A model generated the notes under the pieces. That model saw only the letters and a list, made by a program, of their open reading frames with translations, made no database searches and had not been told where the DNA came from. A stretch of DNA of 64,000 bases from Aliivibrio sifiae. GTDB taxonomy: Bacteria; Pseudomonadota; Gammaproteobacteria; Enterobacterales; Vibrionaceae. The position numbers and the translations under genes are program-made. Location of the stretch: NCBI RefSeq assembly GCF_002954715.1, contig NZ_MSCP01000001.1:708252-772251 (forward strand), given 5' to 3'. Of the stretch, positions 10,499-20,637 are shown one piece after another (position 1 is the stretch's first letter; each line of letters starts with the position of its first letter).

Positions 10499-11401
10499 AT
10501 GTTAACGAAAAAAGAAAATTTAGAAGCGATTGAAAAATTCTCAGAAAGTCTAGAGATTGAAGGTCGTAGTTTATGGCAGGATGCTCGCCTTCGTTTTATG
10601 CGAAACAAAGCTGCAATGATCAGCCTTTGTGTACTTACCGTAATGACTCTTGCCGTGATTTTTTTACCAATGTTTAGTCAGTACGCTTATGACGATACCG
10701 ATTGGTATGCACTGCATGAAGCACCAAGTATGACTCATCTTTTTGGCACAGATAGTTTAGGCCGAGATCTGTTTGTTCGTACTTTAGTTGGTGGTCGAAT
10801 TTCATTAATGGTTGGTATTCTAGGTGCATTTGTTGCAGTACTTATTGGTACGCTTTATGGTGCAACTTCAGGATTTGTTGGCGGTAAAGTCGACCGTATT
10901 ATGATGCGTTTTATTGAAATTTTATATGCGGTTCCATTTATGTTTCTAGTAATCGTACTAGTTACTTTCTTCGGTCGTAATATTGTACTTATTTTTGTGG
11001 CTATCGGTGCGATTGCTTGGCTTGATATGGCTCGTATCGTTCGAGGTCAAACATTGAGCTTGCGTAGTAAAGAATTTATCGAAGCAGCACACGTTTGTGG
11101 TGTGAGCAAGTGGGGTATCATCACTCGCCATATCGTACCAAACGTATTGGGTATTGTTGCTGTTTATTCAACGCTACTTATTCCAAGTATGATCTTAACT
11201 GAATCTTTCTTATCTTTTCTAGGTCTTGGTGTTCAAGAGCCAATGACAAGCTGGGGTGCTTTACTTCAAGAAGGCTCTCAAACAATGGAAGTCGCTATTT
11301 GGCAACTAACTTTCCCCGCTTTATTTATGGTTGTTACCTTATTTTGCTTTAACTACGTGGGTGATGGTTTACGTGATGCGCTGGATCCAAAAGACAGATA
11401 A
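10499..11401 (+). CDS. oppC: Oligopeptide ABC transporter permease OppC
   Basis: A 300-residue partner permease. It has the N-terminal cytoplasmic extension usual for OppC (to about residue 35), the LFGTDSLGRD segment near 81, six membrane spans and an EAA loop (EAAHVCGVSKWGI). With OppB it forms the peptide channel. The operon continues 50 bp downstream with oppD. Confidence 0.95.
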   Translation: MLTKKENLEAIEKFSESLEIEGRSLWQDARLRFMRNKAAMISLCVLTVMTLAVIFLPMFSQYAYDDTDWYALHEAPSMTHLFGTDSLGRDLFVRTLVGGRISLMVGILGAFVAVLIGTLYGATSGFVGGKVDRIMMRFIEILYAVPFMFLVIVLVTFFGRNIVLIFVAIGAIAWLDMARIVRGQTLSLRSKEFIEAAHVCGVSKWGIITRHIVPNVLGIVAVYSTLLIPSMILTESFLSFLGLGVQEPMTSWGALLQEGSQTMEVAIWQLTFPALFMVVTLFCFNYVGDGLRDALDPKDR

Positions 11402-11451
11402 CTCTCTGTGTGGACAGCTAATTATTAAACAAATTTGAGCAGGAAAGAATT

Positions 11452-12417
11452 ATGAGTTTATTAGATGTAAAAGATCTGCGCGTAGAGTTTACAACTCAAG
11501 ATGGTAATGTAACCGCAGTAAATGATTTAAACTTCTCACTCAAACAGGGTGAGACATTGGGTATTGTGGGTGAATCAGGTTCTGGTAAATCACAAACAGT
11601 TTTTGCCTTAATGGGTCTATTAGCTAAAAACGGTATTATTACTGGTAGTGCAAAATTTGAAGGTAAAGAAGTTCTAAACCTTCCAGAAAAAGAATTGAAT
11701 AAAATTCGTGCAGAGCAGATGGCGATGATCTTCCAAGATCCCATGACTTCTCTTAATCCATATATGAAAGTCAGTGATCAGCTGATGGAAGTATTAATGC
11801 TGCATAAAGGCATGGGAAAAGCAGAAGCATTTGAAGAGTCAGTTCGCATGCTAGAAGCGGTTAAGATCCCAGAAGCTCGTAAGCGTATTACAATGTACCC
11901 CCATGAGTTTTCTGGTGGTATGCGTCAACGTGTAATGATCGCTATGGCTTTATTGTGCCGTCCAAAACTATTAATTGCTGATGAGCCAACAACGGCATTA
12001 GATGTAACTATTCAAGCACAAATTATGCAGCTATTGAATGAACTAAAGAGTGAGTTTAATACTGCAATTATTATGATTACCCACGATTTAGGTGTGGTTG
12101 CAGGCTCATGCGACAAAGTATTAGTGATGTACGCAGGACGTACCATGGAATACGGTAGTGTTAATGAGATTTTCTATGAGCCAAGCCACCCATACGCAGA
12201 GGGTCTATTAAAAGCGATTCCACGTTTAGATCAAGAAGGTGAAATATTACCAACAATTCCAGGTAATCCACCAAATTTACTTCGTTTACCTACAGGTTGC
12301 CCTTATCAAGAGCGTTGTCATCGAGTAATGGACCGTTGTAAACAAGAAGCACCAATTCTTCAACCATTTGGTGATGGTCGTTTACGTGCTTGTTTTTCTG
12401 ATCAGGAGACGTGGTAA
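11452..12417 (+). CDS. oppD: Oligopeptide ABC transporter ATPase OppD
   Basis: A 321-residue ABC ATPase. Walker A is GESGSGKSQ (about 40-48), the signature is FSGGMRQRV and Walker B is LLIADEP. The C-terminal oligo/dipeptide extension has cysteines in GCPYQERC near 283-290 and a further CKQEAP, of the type that holds an iron-sulphur cluster in some family members. Its TAA overlaps the oppF ATG, implying translational coupling. Confidence 0.95.
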   Translation: MSLLDVKDLRVEFTTQDGNVTAVNDLNFSLKQGETLGIVGESGSGKSQTVFALMGLLAKNGIITGSAKFEGKEVLNLPEKELNKIRAEQMAMIFQDPMTSLNPYMKVSDQLMEVLMLHKGMGKAEAFEESVRMLEAVKIPEARKRITMYPHEFSGGMRQRVMIAMALLCRPKLLIADEPTTALDVTIQAQIMQLLNELKSEFNTAIIMITHDLGVVAGSCDKVLVMYAGRTMEYGSVNEIFYEPSHPYAEGLLKAIPRLDQEGEILPTIPGNPPNLLRLPTGCPYQERCHRVMDRCKQEAPILQPFGDGRLRACFSDQETW

Positions 12418-13412
12418 TGTCAGTAGATAAAAATTTAATTCTAGATGTAAAGAATTTGAAAGTGCATTTTAGCATTCCATCAAAATCTGTATGGCCTTGG
12501 GCAAAACCTGCTAACTTAAAAGCAGTAGATGGCGTAAATGTTCGTTTATATGAAGGTGAAACGCTTGGTGTTGTAGGTGAGTCTGGTTGTGGTAAATCAA
12601 CGTTTGCTCGTGCAATTATTGGTTTAGTAGAAGCAACAGAAGGTGAGGTTGTTTGGCTTGGTCAGGATCTAACTAAGCTGGAAGATGAGCCTTTGCGTCA
12701 AAAGCGTAAAGAAATTCAAATGATCTTCCAAGATCCACTAGCTTCTCTTAATCCTCGTATGACGGTTGGAGATATCATTGCTGAGCCACTACAAACCTTT
12801 TATCCGAAATTGACTAAAGATGAAGTAAAAGACAGAGTAAAGGAGATGATGACGAAGGTGGGATTACTACCTAACGTAATTAACCGTTACCCTCATGAGT
12901 TCTCTGGTGGTCAATGTCAACGCATCGGTATTGCCCGTGCGCTTATTTTAAAGCCTAAAATGATTATCTGTGATGAACCAGTATCTGCACTTGATGTATC
13001 GATTCAAGCTCAGGTTGTTAATCTTCTTAAAGAACTGCAGAAAGAACTTGGTTTAAGTTTGGTCTTTATTGCTCACGATTTATCAGTTGTAAAGCATATT
13101 TCTGATCGCGTGTTAGTTATGTATTTAGGTAATGAAGTAGAGTTAGGTGAATCTGATGCACTATTTAGTAATCCTAAACATCCATACACTAAAGCGCTTA
13201 TGTCAGCGGTTCCAATCCCAGATCCAAAGCTTGAGAGAGCAAAGGTAATTGATATGTTAGAAGGCGATTTACCTTCGCCAATCAATCCACCTTCTGGTTG
13301 TGTATTCCGTACTCGGTGTCCTCAAGCTACAGATATATGTGCCCAAACTAAACCTGAGCTAAAAGGGACAGATGTACATGCTGTTTCTTGTCTGGCAGTA
13401 GCCAGTATTTAA
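12417..13412 (+). CDS. oppF: Oligopeptide ABC transporter ATPase OppF
   Basis: A 331-residue second ATPase of the importer. Walker A is GESGCGKST, the signature is FSGGQCQRIG and Walker B is MIICDEP. The C-terminal cysteine motif is GCVFRTRCP. The ATG at 12417 in the TAATG overlap is chosen over an in-frame GTG six bases upstream because AGGAGA lies at the correct distance. A terminator closes the operon. Confidence 0.95.
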   Translation: MSVDKNLILDVKNLKVHFSIPSKSVWPWAKPANLKAVDGVNVRLYEGETLGVVGESGCGKSTFARAIIGLVEATEGEVVWLGQDLTKLEDEPLRQKRKEIQMIFQDPLASLNPRMTVGDIIAEPLQTFYPKLTKDEVKDRVKEMMTKVGLLPNVINRYPHEFSGGQCQRIGIARALILKPKMIICDEPVSALDVSIQAQVVNLLKELQKELGLSLVFIAHDLSVVKHISDRVLVMYLGNEVELGESDALFSNPKHPYTKALMSAVPIPDPKLERAKVIDMLEGDLPSPINPPSGCVFRTRCPQATDICAQTKPELKGTDVHAVSCLAVASI

Positions 13413-13485
13413 TTTTAATTACCGTGTGGTTGGTTGACTTATCCACATTGAGTAATTAAGTTTATATTCAGCCTGTGACAGGCTT

Positions 13486-13517
13486 AAGCGCGATAGTTTT
13501 TATATCGCGCTTTTTTT
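13486..13517 (+). terminator. Terminator of the opp operon
   Basis: The arms AAGCGCGATA and TATCGCGCTT are followed by seven T residues. A small CAGGCT hairpin immediately precedes it. Confidence 0.9.
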
Positions 13518-13701
13518 GTACCTATTAAATAAAATGTTGATATTTGGTTAAATATTTTTTACTAACTGTCGATATATATAATCATAAGAATTCAGATAGC
13601 GTTTTAATAACATCCTAAATAAGTATCTGATCAACGACTTATCAGGATTAGAATAACTAGAAAATAAACAGGTCAACGAAGTCATATTAAAAGGATATTA
13701 T

Positions 13702-15837
13702 ATGCAATCACTTTCACTTCAGTGGAAGATAACCATAGCGGCAGCTATTGGACTTATCACCCTTGCTATTTCGCTTATTGGGTTTTCAATTTACTCATCG
13801 ATTGAAAATCAAAAAATTGTTCAAAAACAAACATCAAACTCCGTTATTCAGCAAACTCAAACATTGTTAATGGCAGAAGCGAAAAATCAATCCAAACAAA
13901 TACAAACTTATTTAGATGAAGCGATTTACCGAGCAGAAATGCTTGCTGAAAGTGCGTTATTTTTTCAAAAGAGTGCTGAAGATACCTTTATGGACAGTGG
14001 TGATTTACGCCAATCTTTAAGTGATATGATGAAACGACCTGTTGAGCAATATTCAAATATTTATGGTACTTACAGTATCTATTTACCAGATATGTTAGAC
14101 GGAGAAGATTTTAATTATCATGATGCAGGGTATGCAAGTTCAAATAAAGTAGGACGCTTTGCTCCTTATTGGTTTAAATCGGCCGCTGAAGTTGCTCAAA
14201 TGCGTGTGTTTACTGAGAAAGAATTAGGTAACACAACTGCAAAATCTAACGGTGATACTGCTAATTATTGGTTTACATGTAGTTTAAAAGAAAGTCGTTT
14301 ATGTATTATGGATCCTTATTATTATGAAAGTGATGGAGTCACAAGATTGATTAGCTCTATTACTGCCCCGTTAATAAAAGAGAGTCAAACCATCGGAATG
14401 GTAGGTATTGATCTTGATATTGCTCGATTGTCTGGGCTAATTACTCAAGCGGATAAAGCTATATTTAATGGAAAAGGTGCTATTTATATCGTTAATGGTA
14501 AAGGGCAGCTTATTTTATCCGACCAGAAAGAGGTTTCTTTTGGGCAGAACTTAGGAGCCCATGACAGTACATTATCTTCTGTATCCTCTTGGGTCTCACA
14601 AGGGACGACACAATTAATATGGTCAGCTAATCAAGATAAGCTATTTGTCTTCGTGCCTATTAATTTAAAGTCGCAAAATTGGGGAGTAATTATTGAAGTT
14701 GATAGAAAGACTGTTTTTTCTGATGCTGAAAAATTAGATCAATTACTCATAAGCCAAGGAAATGAATTTTTATTTATGCAGGCAGGTGTTGGCGTAGGGT
14801 TAACTTTTTTAGTTTTGGTAGCCTTGTGGTTTGCAACGAAACAGATTGTAAAACCTATTTCAGTTGTCGCGGCACGTTTAAAAGATATCGCTTCTGGTGA
14901 AGGGGATTTAACTCAACGTTTGATTATACAGAATAAAGATGAAGTAGGACAATTGGCACATTGGTTTAATGCTTTCTTAGAAAAACTGCAATTTACAATT
15001 AAAGATGTCGCTCAAAGTAGTGATGAGTTATCTAATGTTGCTGTGCGATCGAGTGTTATTGCAAGCGAATCTAAAGAAGGCAGTAATGTTCAATTTAAAG
15101 AAGTTGATATGGTTGCAACTGCTGTTGAAGAGTTAACTCAAACAGCAAGCTTAGTGGTTGATCACTCTACATTGGCAGCGGATGCGGCTAAACAAGCTGA
15201 ATCAGCATCAAACCAAGGAAAAGAGTTAATACTAACAACTGAGTCGGTGATCCAATCGTTAGTTGCTAATATGGAAAAAGCGGTTCCCGTAGCTCAAGAA
15301 TTAGAAAGTAATAGCATTAATATTACGACGATTTTATCGGTTATCGAAGGTATTTCAGAGCAAACTAATTTATTAGCATTGAATGCTGCCATTGAAGCAG
15401 CACGAGCAGGTGAGCAAGGGCGAGGTTTTGCTGTTGTGGCTGACGAAGTTCGTCAACTTGCGAGCCGTACTGGAGATTCGGTTGATGAGATCCGTACGGT
15501 TATTGATCAGTTGCAATCGGGAACTAAATCCGTGGTTTCAGCTATCACAGAAGGCAATACGATAGCTTTAGATGGAGCATCAACCATTAAATTATCAGTA
15601 GAAAGTTTGCAGCAGATCAGTGATGCGGTGGTAACGATACAAGACATGAATATGCAGATTGTGAGAGCCGCAGAAGAGCAACAAGCGGTATCCAATGAAG
15701 TAAATCAAAGCGTCAGTAATATCAGAGATTCAAGCCAAAAGATGCTAGAGCAGGCGAACCTAGGTGAAGAGGTAGGTTTGGAACTGTCTTCTTTATCTAC
15801 ACAACAAAAAGAGCTGATGTCACAGTTTAAAGTTTAA
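13702..15837 (+). CDS. Methyl-accepting chemotaxis protein (double-Cache-like sensor)
   Basis: A 711-residue transmembrane chemoreceptor. It has an N-terminal membrane span (about residues 8-30), a long periplasmic sensor resembling dCACHE (about 35-350), a second span (about 355-380), a HAMP linker ([10 protein letters not shown] onward) and a cytoplasmic signalling domain. The hairpin tip [20 protein letters not shown] is intact and contacts CheA/CheW. No C-terminal CheR-tethering pentapeptide is seen; the protein ends MSQFKV. The ligand cannot be read from sequence. It is monocistronic. Confidence 0.93.
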   Translation: MQSLSLQWKITIAAAIGLITLAISLIGFSIYSSIENQKIVQKQTSNSVIQQTQTLLMAEAKNQSKQIQTYLDEAIYRAEMLAESALFFQKSAEDTFMDSGDLRQSLSDMMKRPVEQYSNIYGTYSIYLPDMLDGEDFNYHDAGYASSNKVGRFAPYWFKSAAEVAQMRVFTEKELGNTTAKSNGDTANYWFTCSLKESRLCIMDPYYYESDGVTRLISSITAPLIKESQTIGMVGIDLDIARLSGLITQADKAIFNGKGAIYIVNGKGQLILSDQKEVSFGQNLGAHDSTLSSVSSWVSQGTTQLIWSANQDKLFVFVPINLKSQNWGVIIEVDRKTVFSDAEKLDQLLISQGNEFLFMQAGVGVGLTFLVLVALWFATKQIVKPISVVAARLKDIASGEGDLTQRLIIQNKDEVGQLAHWFNAFLEKLQFTIKDVAQSSDELSNVAVRSSVIASESKEGSNVQFKEVDMVATAVEELTQTASLVVDHSTLAADAAKQAESASNQGKELILTTESVIQSLVANMEKAVPVAQELESNSINITTILSVIEGISEQTNLLALNAAIEAARAGEQGRGFAVVADEVRQLASRTGDSVDEIRTVIDQLQSGTKSVVSAITEGNTIALDGASTIKLSVESLQQISDAVVTIQDMNMQIVRAAEEQQAVSNEVNQSVSNIRDSSQKMLEQANLGEEVGLELSSLSTQQKELMSQFKV

Positions 15838-15859
15838 ATCTTTCTGTAATGAAAATAAA

Positions 15860-15896
15860 AACGCCCATGGAGTTAAATTCATGGGCGTTGTTTTTA
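15860..15896 (+). terminator. Terminator after the chemoreceptor gene
   Basis: The arms AACGCCCATG and CATGGGCGTT are followed by a T-rich run. The hairpin lies between convergent genes and is possibly bidirectional. Confidence 0.85.
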
Positions 15897-15943
15897 ATCT
15901 GTATAATTAATTACAGTGGTAAAAAATCAGATTAATATAGTTG

Positions 15944-17110
15944 TTATTCTTCGTCTTCCTCTGATTCTACGAACCAGTAGCCGATATTTACAAACTGCAG
16001 TAAGTTAGCTACTGAATGTGGATCTTGCAGTAAATTCTCGACATCAAGCAGTGTAAATTCTGATGTTTCACATAGCGTAATGACATCATTTTTTACAGCT
16101 AGTGGGAAAACATAGCTTTCGCCATCAATATAAAGCGTCATGTTACCTTCACATGCTTCGGCTTCATGATAGAAAGCACGAAGGCCTGCAACTTTGATCA
16201 GAGCTTGACCTGACTGTAAGTAACCAAGTAATTCTTCAGTTGTCCATTTTTCAGAATCAGGAAGGATATTTAGATTATGGCGAGAGTTACTTAAATATTC
16301 CCCCATAAATTGTTTAAGGCTCTGTTCATTAGACATGGCATTTAACATCATGGCTTTTAAGTCTTCAAAGCTTTGCGTTGTAATCTCTGTTCCGTGAGTT
16401 TGCGCTTGAAGATCTGGATTGTGGTAATGCACATCACTTAGTTCATTTTCAATAATGAAATCCGCAAAATTACTTACTAGCTCTTGCTCTTTTGGAGAGC
16501 GAAAGCCCGCTGAATAGCTCATTGATGGTTCTAATGCATAGCCGTCATGTGGGAAGCCTGGTGGAATATAAAGAATGTCACCAGGTTCTAAAATTTGATC
16601 GATAATAGGATCAAATCCAGTGATTTGCTTTAATGCACTATGGCGGTGCTCTTCTTGATATTCACCGATATCACCCACACGCCAATGACGCTTGCCTTGA
16701 CCTTGAATGATGAACACATCGTATTGATCAATGTGTGGACCAACGCCACCATCTGGCACAGAATAACTGATCATGATGTCATCAAATAACCAGTTTGGCA
16801 TTTGTTTGAATGGCTTAAATAGCTCAGCTGCCCCTTCGTGCCAATGGTTAGCGGCTTGAACGATAATAGACCAATTAGTTTCACCCAGCGTATCGAATAG
16901 TTCTTCGCTTAATGGCCCGTGTTCTGCTTTCCATTCGTTGTTTAAGTTAGAAACAAAGCGAGAATCCACGTCATTTTCTAGTGTTAAACCGGCTAACTCT
17001 TCAGGCGTTACTGGGTCTTGAAAGTTTTCAAAACCACCTTTGATGATAACTGGTTTTTTCTGCCAATATTCTGAGAGAAATTCTTGTAGTGAAAAGCTTA
17101 ATTGATACAT
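15944..17110 (-). CDS. roxA: 50S ribosomal protein uL16 3-hydroxylase (cupin/JmjC oxygenase, YcfD family)
   Basis: An Fe(II)/2-oxoglutarate-dependent oxygenase of about 388 residues. Family members hydroxylate an arginine of ribosomal protein L16. The start at 17110 gives MYQLSFSLQEFLSEYWQKKP, matching YcfD, and has GGAAA upstream; a longer reading frame with 12 extra residues is less likely. The metal-binding HID segment (GGVGPHIDQYDVF) lies near residue 125 and the distal histidine in FPHDGY near 187. The C-terminal winged-helix-like part is acidic. It is separated from pflA by a terminator. Confidence 0.9.
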   Translation of the reverse strand: MYQLSFSLQEFLSEYWQKKPVIIKGGFENFQDPVTPEELAGLTLENDVDSRFVSNLNNEWKAEHGPLSEELFDTLGETNWSIIVQAANHWHEGAAELFKPFKQMPNWLFDDIMISYSVPDGGVGPHIDQYDVFIIQGQGKRHWRVGDIGEYQEEHRHSALKQITGFDPIIDQILEPGDILYIPPGFPHDGYALEPSMSYSAGFRSPKEQELVSNFADFIIENELSDVHYHNPDLQAQTHGTEITTQSFEDLKAMMLNAMSNEQSLKQFMGEYLSNSRHNLNILPDSEKWTTEELLGYLQSGQALIKVAGLRAFYHEAEACEGNMTLYIDGESYVFPLAVKNDVITLCETSEFTLLDVENLLQDPHSVANLLQFVNIGYWFVESEEDEE

Positions 17111-17125
17111 GATTTTTTCCAATAA

Positions 17126-17148
17126 AAATGCCCGATAGTCGGGCATTT
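17126..17148 (-). terminator. Terminator after pflA
   Basis: The arms AAATGCCCGA and TCGGGCATTT surround a 3-base loop and are followed by T residues on the minus strand, just upstream of the roxA start. Confidence 0.8.
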
Positions 17149-17175
17149 AGAATAAATTTAGGGTGAAGTTCGAGC

Positions 17176-17913
17176 TTAGAATTTCACGTTGTTATGGTAT
17201 TGGCTTAGGATCTCTACCATTTTTTCCATGGTTTCTTTAGAAGGAGGGTTTACTCCATCAAGAGGGTACTCAAGCCCCATCGCTTCCCATTTATGTGCAC
17301 CTAGTTGGTGGTAAGGAAGCAATTCAATTTTCTCAATGTTATCCATGTCTTTAATGAATTCACCAAGTAGATGTGCTGATTCTTCATCGTCTGTATAGCC
17401 AGGAACAATAACGTAGCGGATCCACGTTTTTTGTCCAATCTTGTGTAAGTAACGAGCAAAATCTAGAACGCGAGCGTTTGATACACCAATAAACTCTTTA
17501 TGAATATCATCTTTCATTTGTTTAAGGTCAAGCATAACAAGATCAGAGACTTCTAATACTTCATCGATAACATCAGTATGTTTACGGATATAGCCATTAG
17601 TGTCTAAGCAGGTATGCATACCTTCAGCTTGTGCTGCACGGAAGAAATCACGAACAAACTCAGGTTGAAGCATTGCTTCGCCACCAGAACAGGTAATGCC
17701 GCCGCCAGATGCTTTCATAAAGTGACGATAGCTTTTTGCTTCTTCAATTAATTCAGTAACGGTAACTTCTTTACCTTCATGCGTGTCCCAAGTATCGCGG
17801 TTATGGCAATACATGCAACGCATTAAACAACCTTGTAAAAAGATGATAAAGCGAATACCGGGACCATCAACGGTACCACAAGATTCAAAAGAGTGAATAC
17901 GACCTACAGACAT
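17176..17913 (-). CDS. pflA: Pyruvate formate-lyase activating enzyme
   Basis: A 245-residue radical SAM enzyme that installs the glycyl radical on PflB under anaerobic conditions. The cluster motif is C29-x3-C33-x2-C36 (GCLMRCMYC), with the GGE-type SAM motif SGGEAML near 82. The length equals the enterobacterial enzyme. It follows pflB on the same strand after a gap containing a terminator, so it may have its own promoter. Confidence 0.96.
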   Translation of the reverse strand: MSVGRIHSFESCGTVDGPGIRFIIFLQGCLMRCMYCHNRDTWDTHEGKEVTVTELIEEAKSYRHFMKASGGGITCSGGEAMLQPEFVRDFFRAAQAEGMHTCLDTNGYIRKHTDVIDEVLEVSDLVMLDLKQMKDDIHKEFIGVSNARVLDFARYLHKIGQKTWIRYVIVPGYTDDEESAHLLGEFIKDMDNIEKIELLPYHQLGAHKWEAMGLEYPLDGVNPPSKETMEKMVEILSQYHNNVKF

Positions 17914-18019
17914 GACGACATTTCTCCGAGCTATAATTATGTGGCCATTTTATTACACTTTGAACTAATTAAGTAGGGTAACCAGAGAGAAATAGGGGGA
18001 ATTATGAGGAAAGTGGAAA

Positions 18020-18050
18020 TAAAAAAGCCCCACCAAAATGGCAGGGCTTA
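18020..18050 (-). terminator. Terminator after pflB
   Basis: A hairpin of AGCCC/GGGCT with an inner GCCA/TGGT pairing is followed by six T residues on the minus strand, 25 bp past pflB. Confidence 0.8.
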
Positions 18051-18073
18051 ATGCTACTTAATTAACGCTGAAA

Positions 18074-20350
18074 TTATAGAGTTTCAGTGAAAGTACGTGC
18101 GATTACGTCTTTTTGTTGTTCAGTAGTTAGAGAGTTAAAACGCACAGCGTAACCCGATACACGGATAGTTAGTTGTGGGTAGTTCTCTGGGTGCTTAACT
18201 GCGTCTTCTAGAGTTTCACGGTTAAGAACGTTTACGTTAAGGTGTTGACCACCCTCTACGTTAGCTTCGTGGTGGAAGTAACCATCCATTAGGCCTGCAA
18301 GGTTAGAACGACGGTTGTCATCGTCTTTACCTAGTGCGTTAGGAACAATAGAGAATGTGTAAGAAATACCATCTTGTGCATCAGCAAACGGTAGTTTACC
18401 TACTGATGTTAGAGATGCTACAGCACCTTTTTCATCACGGCCGTGCATTGGGTTAGCACCAGGAGCAAAAGGTGCACCTGCTTGACGACCATCTGGTGTG
18501 TTACCAGTTTTCTTACCGTATACAACGTTAGATGTAATAGTAAGAATTGATTGAGTAGGGATAGCGTTACGGTACATTTTAAGCTTACGGATTTTACCCA
18601 TGAACGTAGAAACTAGTTCACATGCGATATCATCAACGCGAGCGTCGTTGTTACCAAATTTAGGGTAATCACCTTCGATGTCGAAGTCGATAGCGATGCC
18701 ATCTTCGTCACGAATTGGTTTAACTGTAGCGTATTTGATTGCAGATAGAGAATCGGCTGCAACAGATAGACCAGCAATACCACATGCCATTGTACGACGA
18801 ACGTCACGGTCATGAAGAGCCATTAGAGACGCTTCGTAGCTGTACTTGTCGTGCATGTAGTGGATAGAGTTCAATGCTGTAACGTATTGAGTTGCTAACC
18901 AATCCATGAAGTGATCTAGACGATCCATTACTTTAGCGTAATCAAGAACTTCATCAGTCATTGGCGCTTCTTTAGGGCCAACTTGGATTTTCAGCTTCTC
19001 ATCAACGCCGCCGTTGATAGAGTAAAGCATTGTTTTAGCAAGGTTAGCACGAGCACCGAAGAACTGCATTTGCTTACCAACGATCATTGGAGATACACAA
19101 CAAGCGATTGCGTAATCGTCAGAACCTAGGTCAGGACGCATTAGGTCATCATTTTCGTACTGGATAGAAGAAGTATCGATAGATACTTTTGCACAGAAAC
19201 GTTTGAAGCCTACAGGCAGTTGCTCAGACCAAAGAACAGTAATGTTTGGCTCTGGAGAAGGACCCATAGTGTAAAGGCTGTTTAGGAAACGGAAGTTAGT
19301 ACGTGTAACTAGTGTACGACCATCAATACCCATACCACCCATAGATTCTGTAGCCCAGATTGGGTCACCAGAGAATAGCTCATCGTATTCAGGAGTACGT
19401 AGGAAACGAACCATACGTAGCTTCATTACGAAATGGTCAATCATTTCTTGAGCTTTTTCTTCAGTTAGAAGACCAGCTTCGATATCACGTTGGATGTAGA
19501 TGTCTAGGAAAGTCGAAGTACGACCTAGAGACATTGCAGCACCATTTTGAGATTTAACAGCTGCTAGGTAGCCGAAGTAAGTCCATTGAATAGCTTCTTG
19601 AGCTGTCGTTGCTGGTTCAGAGATATCACAACCGTATTTAGCTGCCATAACTTTGATTTGACCTAGAGCACGGTGTTGCTCAGCAATTTCTTCACGAAGT
19701 TGCATAGTAGCTGTTAGATCTTCGCCTTTTTCAAAACGTTCTTGTAAAGAAGCGAATTGAGCTAGCTTGTCTTTGATTAGGAAATCAATACCGTAAAGTG
19801 CAACACGACGGTAATCACCAATGATACGACCACGGCCGTATGCATCAGGAAGACCTGTTAGAACACCTGATTTACGACAGTTTAGAATGTCTTTAGTATA
19901 GATATCGAAAACACCAGCATTGTGTGTTTTGCGGTATTCAGAATAGATTTTTGAAACCATAGGATCAAGTTCACGATCGTATGCTTTACAAGAACCTTCA
20001 ACCATACGTACACCACCGTTAGGGATGATTGCACGTTTTAGAGGAGCATCAGTTTGAAGACCAACGATTGTTTCTAGGTCTTTGTTGATGTATCCAGCGT
20101 CATGAGCTGTAATGGTAGAGATAAGAGAAGTATCAAAATCAACAGGTGCATGAGTTGCGTTTTCCTGTTTGATGCCTTCCATTACTTTAGCCCAAAGCTT
20201 GTTAGTTGCTTCAGTACCTTCAGAAACTAGGAATTCTTCGTCACCTTCATAAGGCGCATAGTTCTTTTGGATGAAATCGCGAACGTTAACTTCGTTTTGC
20301 CACTCACCGTCTGCAAAACCTGTCCAAGCTTTAGCAAATTGCTCTGCCAT
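18074..20350 (-). CDS. pflB: Pyruvate formate-lyase (formate C-acetyltransferase)
   Basis: A 758-residue glycyl radical enzyme that converts pyruvate and CoA to acetyl-CoA and formate in fermentation. The catalytic cysteine pair occurs in IACCVSPM near residue 417, and the radical glycine lies in RVSGYAVRF near the C-terminus (about residue 734). Codon use is highly biased, as expected of an abundant enzyme. Its upstream region (20351-20637) is AT-rich and holds the promoter. In enterobacteria focA precedes it; here a DUF3360-type transporter does. Confidence 0.97.
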   Translation of the reverse strand: MAEQFAKAWTGFADGEWQNEVNVRDFIQKNYAPYEGDEEFLVSEGTEATNKLWAKVMEGIKQENATHAPVDFDTSLISTITAHDAGYINKDLETIVGLQTDAPLKRAIIPNGGVRMVEGSCKAYDRELDPMVSKIYSEYRKTHNAGVFDIYTKDILNCRKSGVLTGLPDAYGRGRIIGDYRRVALYGIDFLIKDKLAQFASLQERFEKGEDLTATMQLREEIAEQHRALGQIKVMAAKYGCDISEPATTAQEAIQWTYFGYLAAVKSQNGAAMSLGRTSTFLDIYIQRDIEAGLLTEEKAQEMIDHFVMKLRMVRFLRTPEYDELFSGDPIWATESMGGMGIDGRTLVTRTNFRFLNSLYTMGPSPEPNITVLWSEQLPVGFKRFCAKVSIDTSSIQYENDDLMRPDLGSDDYAIACCVSPMIVGKQMQFFGARANLAKTMLYSINGGVDEKLKIQVGPKEAPMTDEVLDYAKVMDRLDHFMDWLATQYVTALNSIHYMHDKYSYEASLMALHDRDVRRTMACGIAGLSVAADSLSAIKYATVKPIRDEDGIAIDFDIEGDYPKFGNNDARVDDIACELVSTFMGKIRKLKMYRNAIPTQSILTITSNVVYGKKTGNTPDGRQAGAPFAPGANPMHGRDEKGAVASLTSVGKLPFADAQDGISYTFSIVPNALGKDDDNRRSNLAGLMDGYFHHEANVEGGQHLNVNVLNRETLEDAVKHPENYPQLTIRVSGYAVRFNSLTTEQQKDVIARTFTETL

Positions 20351-20586
20351 GATATACCTACCTTTCTTAGTAGAAAAAATACGTACTATTTAAGTGGTGT
20401 TATGAATAGACCACAACCCGTATGGGCAAATAGTACACTCTAATATTAATAACAATATGGATGGTTATAAAAACTAGTCTATACGCATTCATATTGCGAC
20501 TAATCGCTCTATTTTTCAATCATAGCTTAAACTTTTTTTATAAACCTTAAACTAAATCAATAAATCTTAAACTTTTTTAATAATTT

Positions 20587-20611
20587 TGGGGTAGCTGTTG
20601 ACGCTACCCCA
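20587..20611 (-). terminator. Terminator of the DUF3360-type transporter gene
   Basis: Perfect 9-bp arms (TGGGGTAGC and GCTACCCCA) surround a 7-base loop, with an AT-rich tail on the minus strand. Confidence 0.8.
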
Positions 20612-20637
20612 GAAGTATTATAGTAACGCTTACTTAA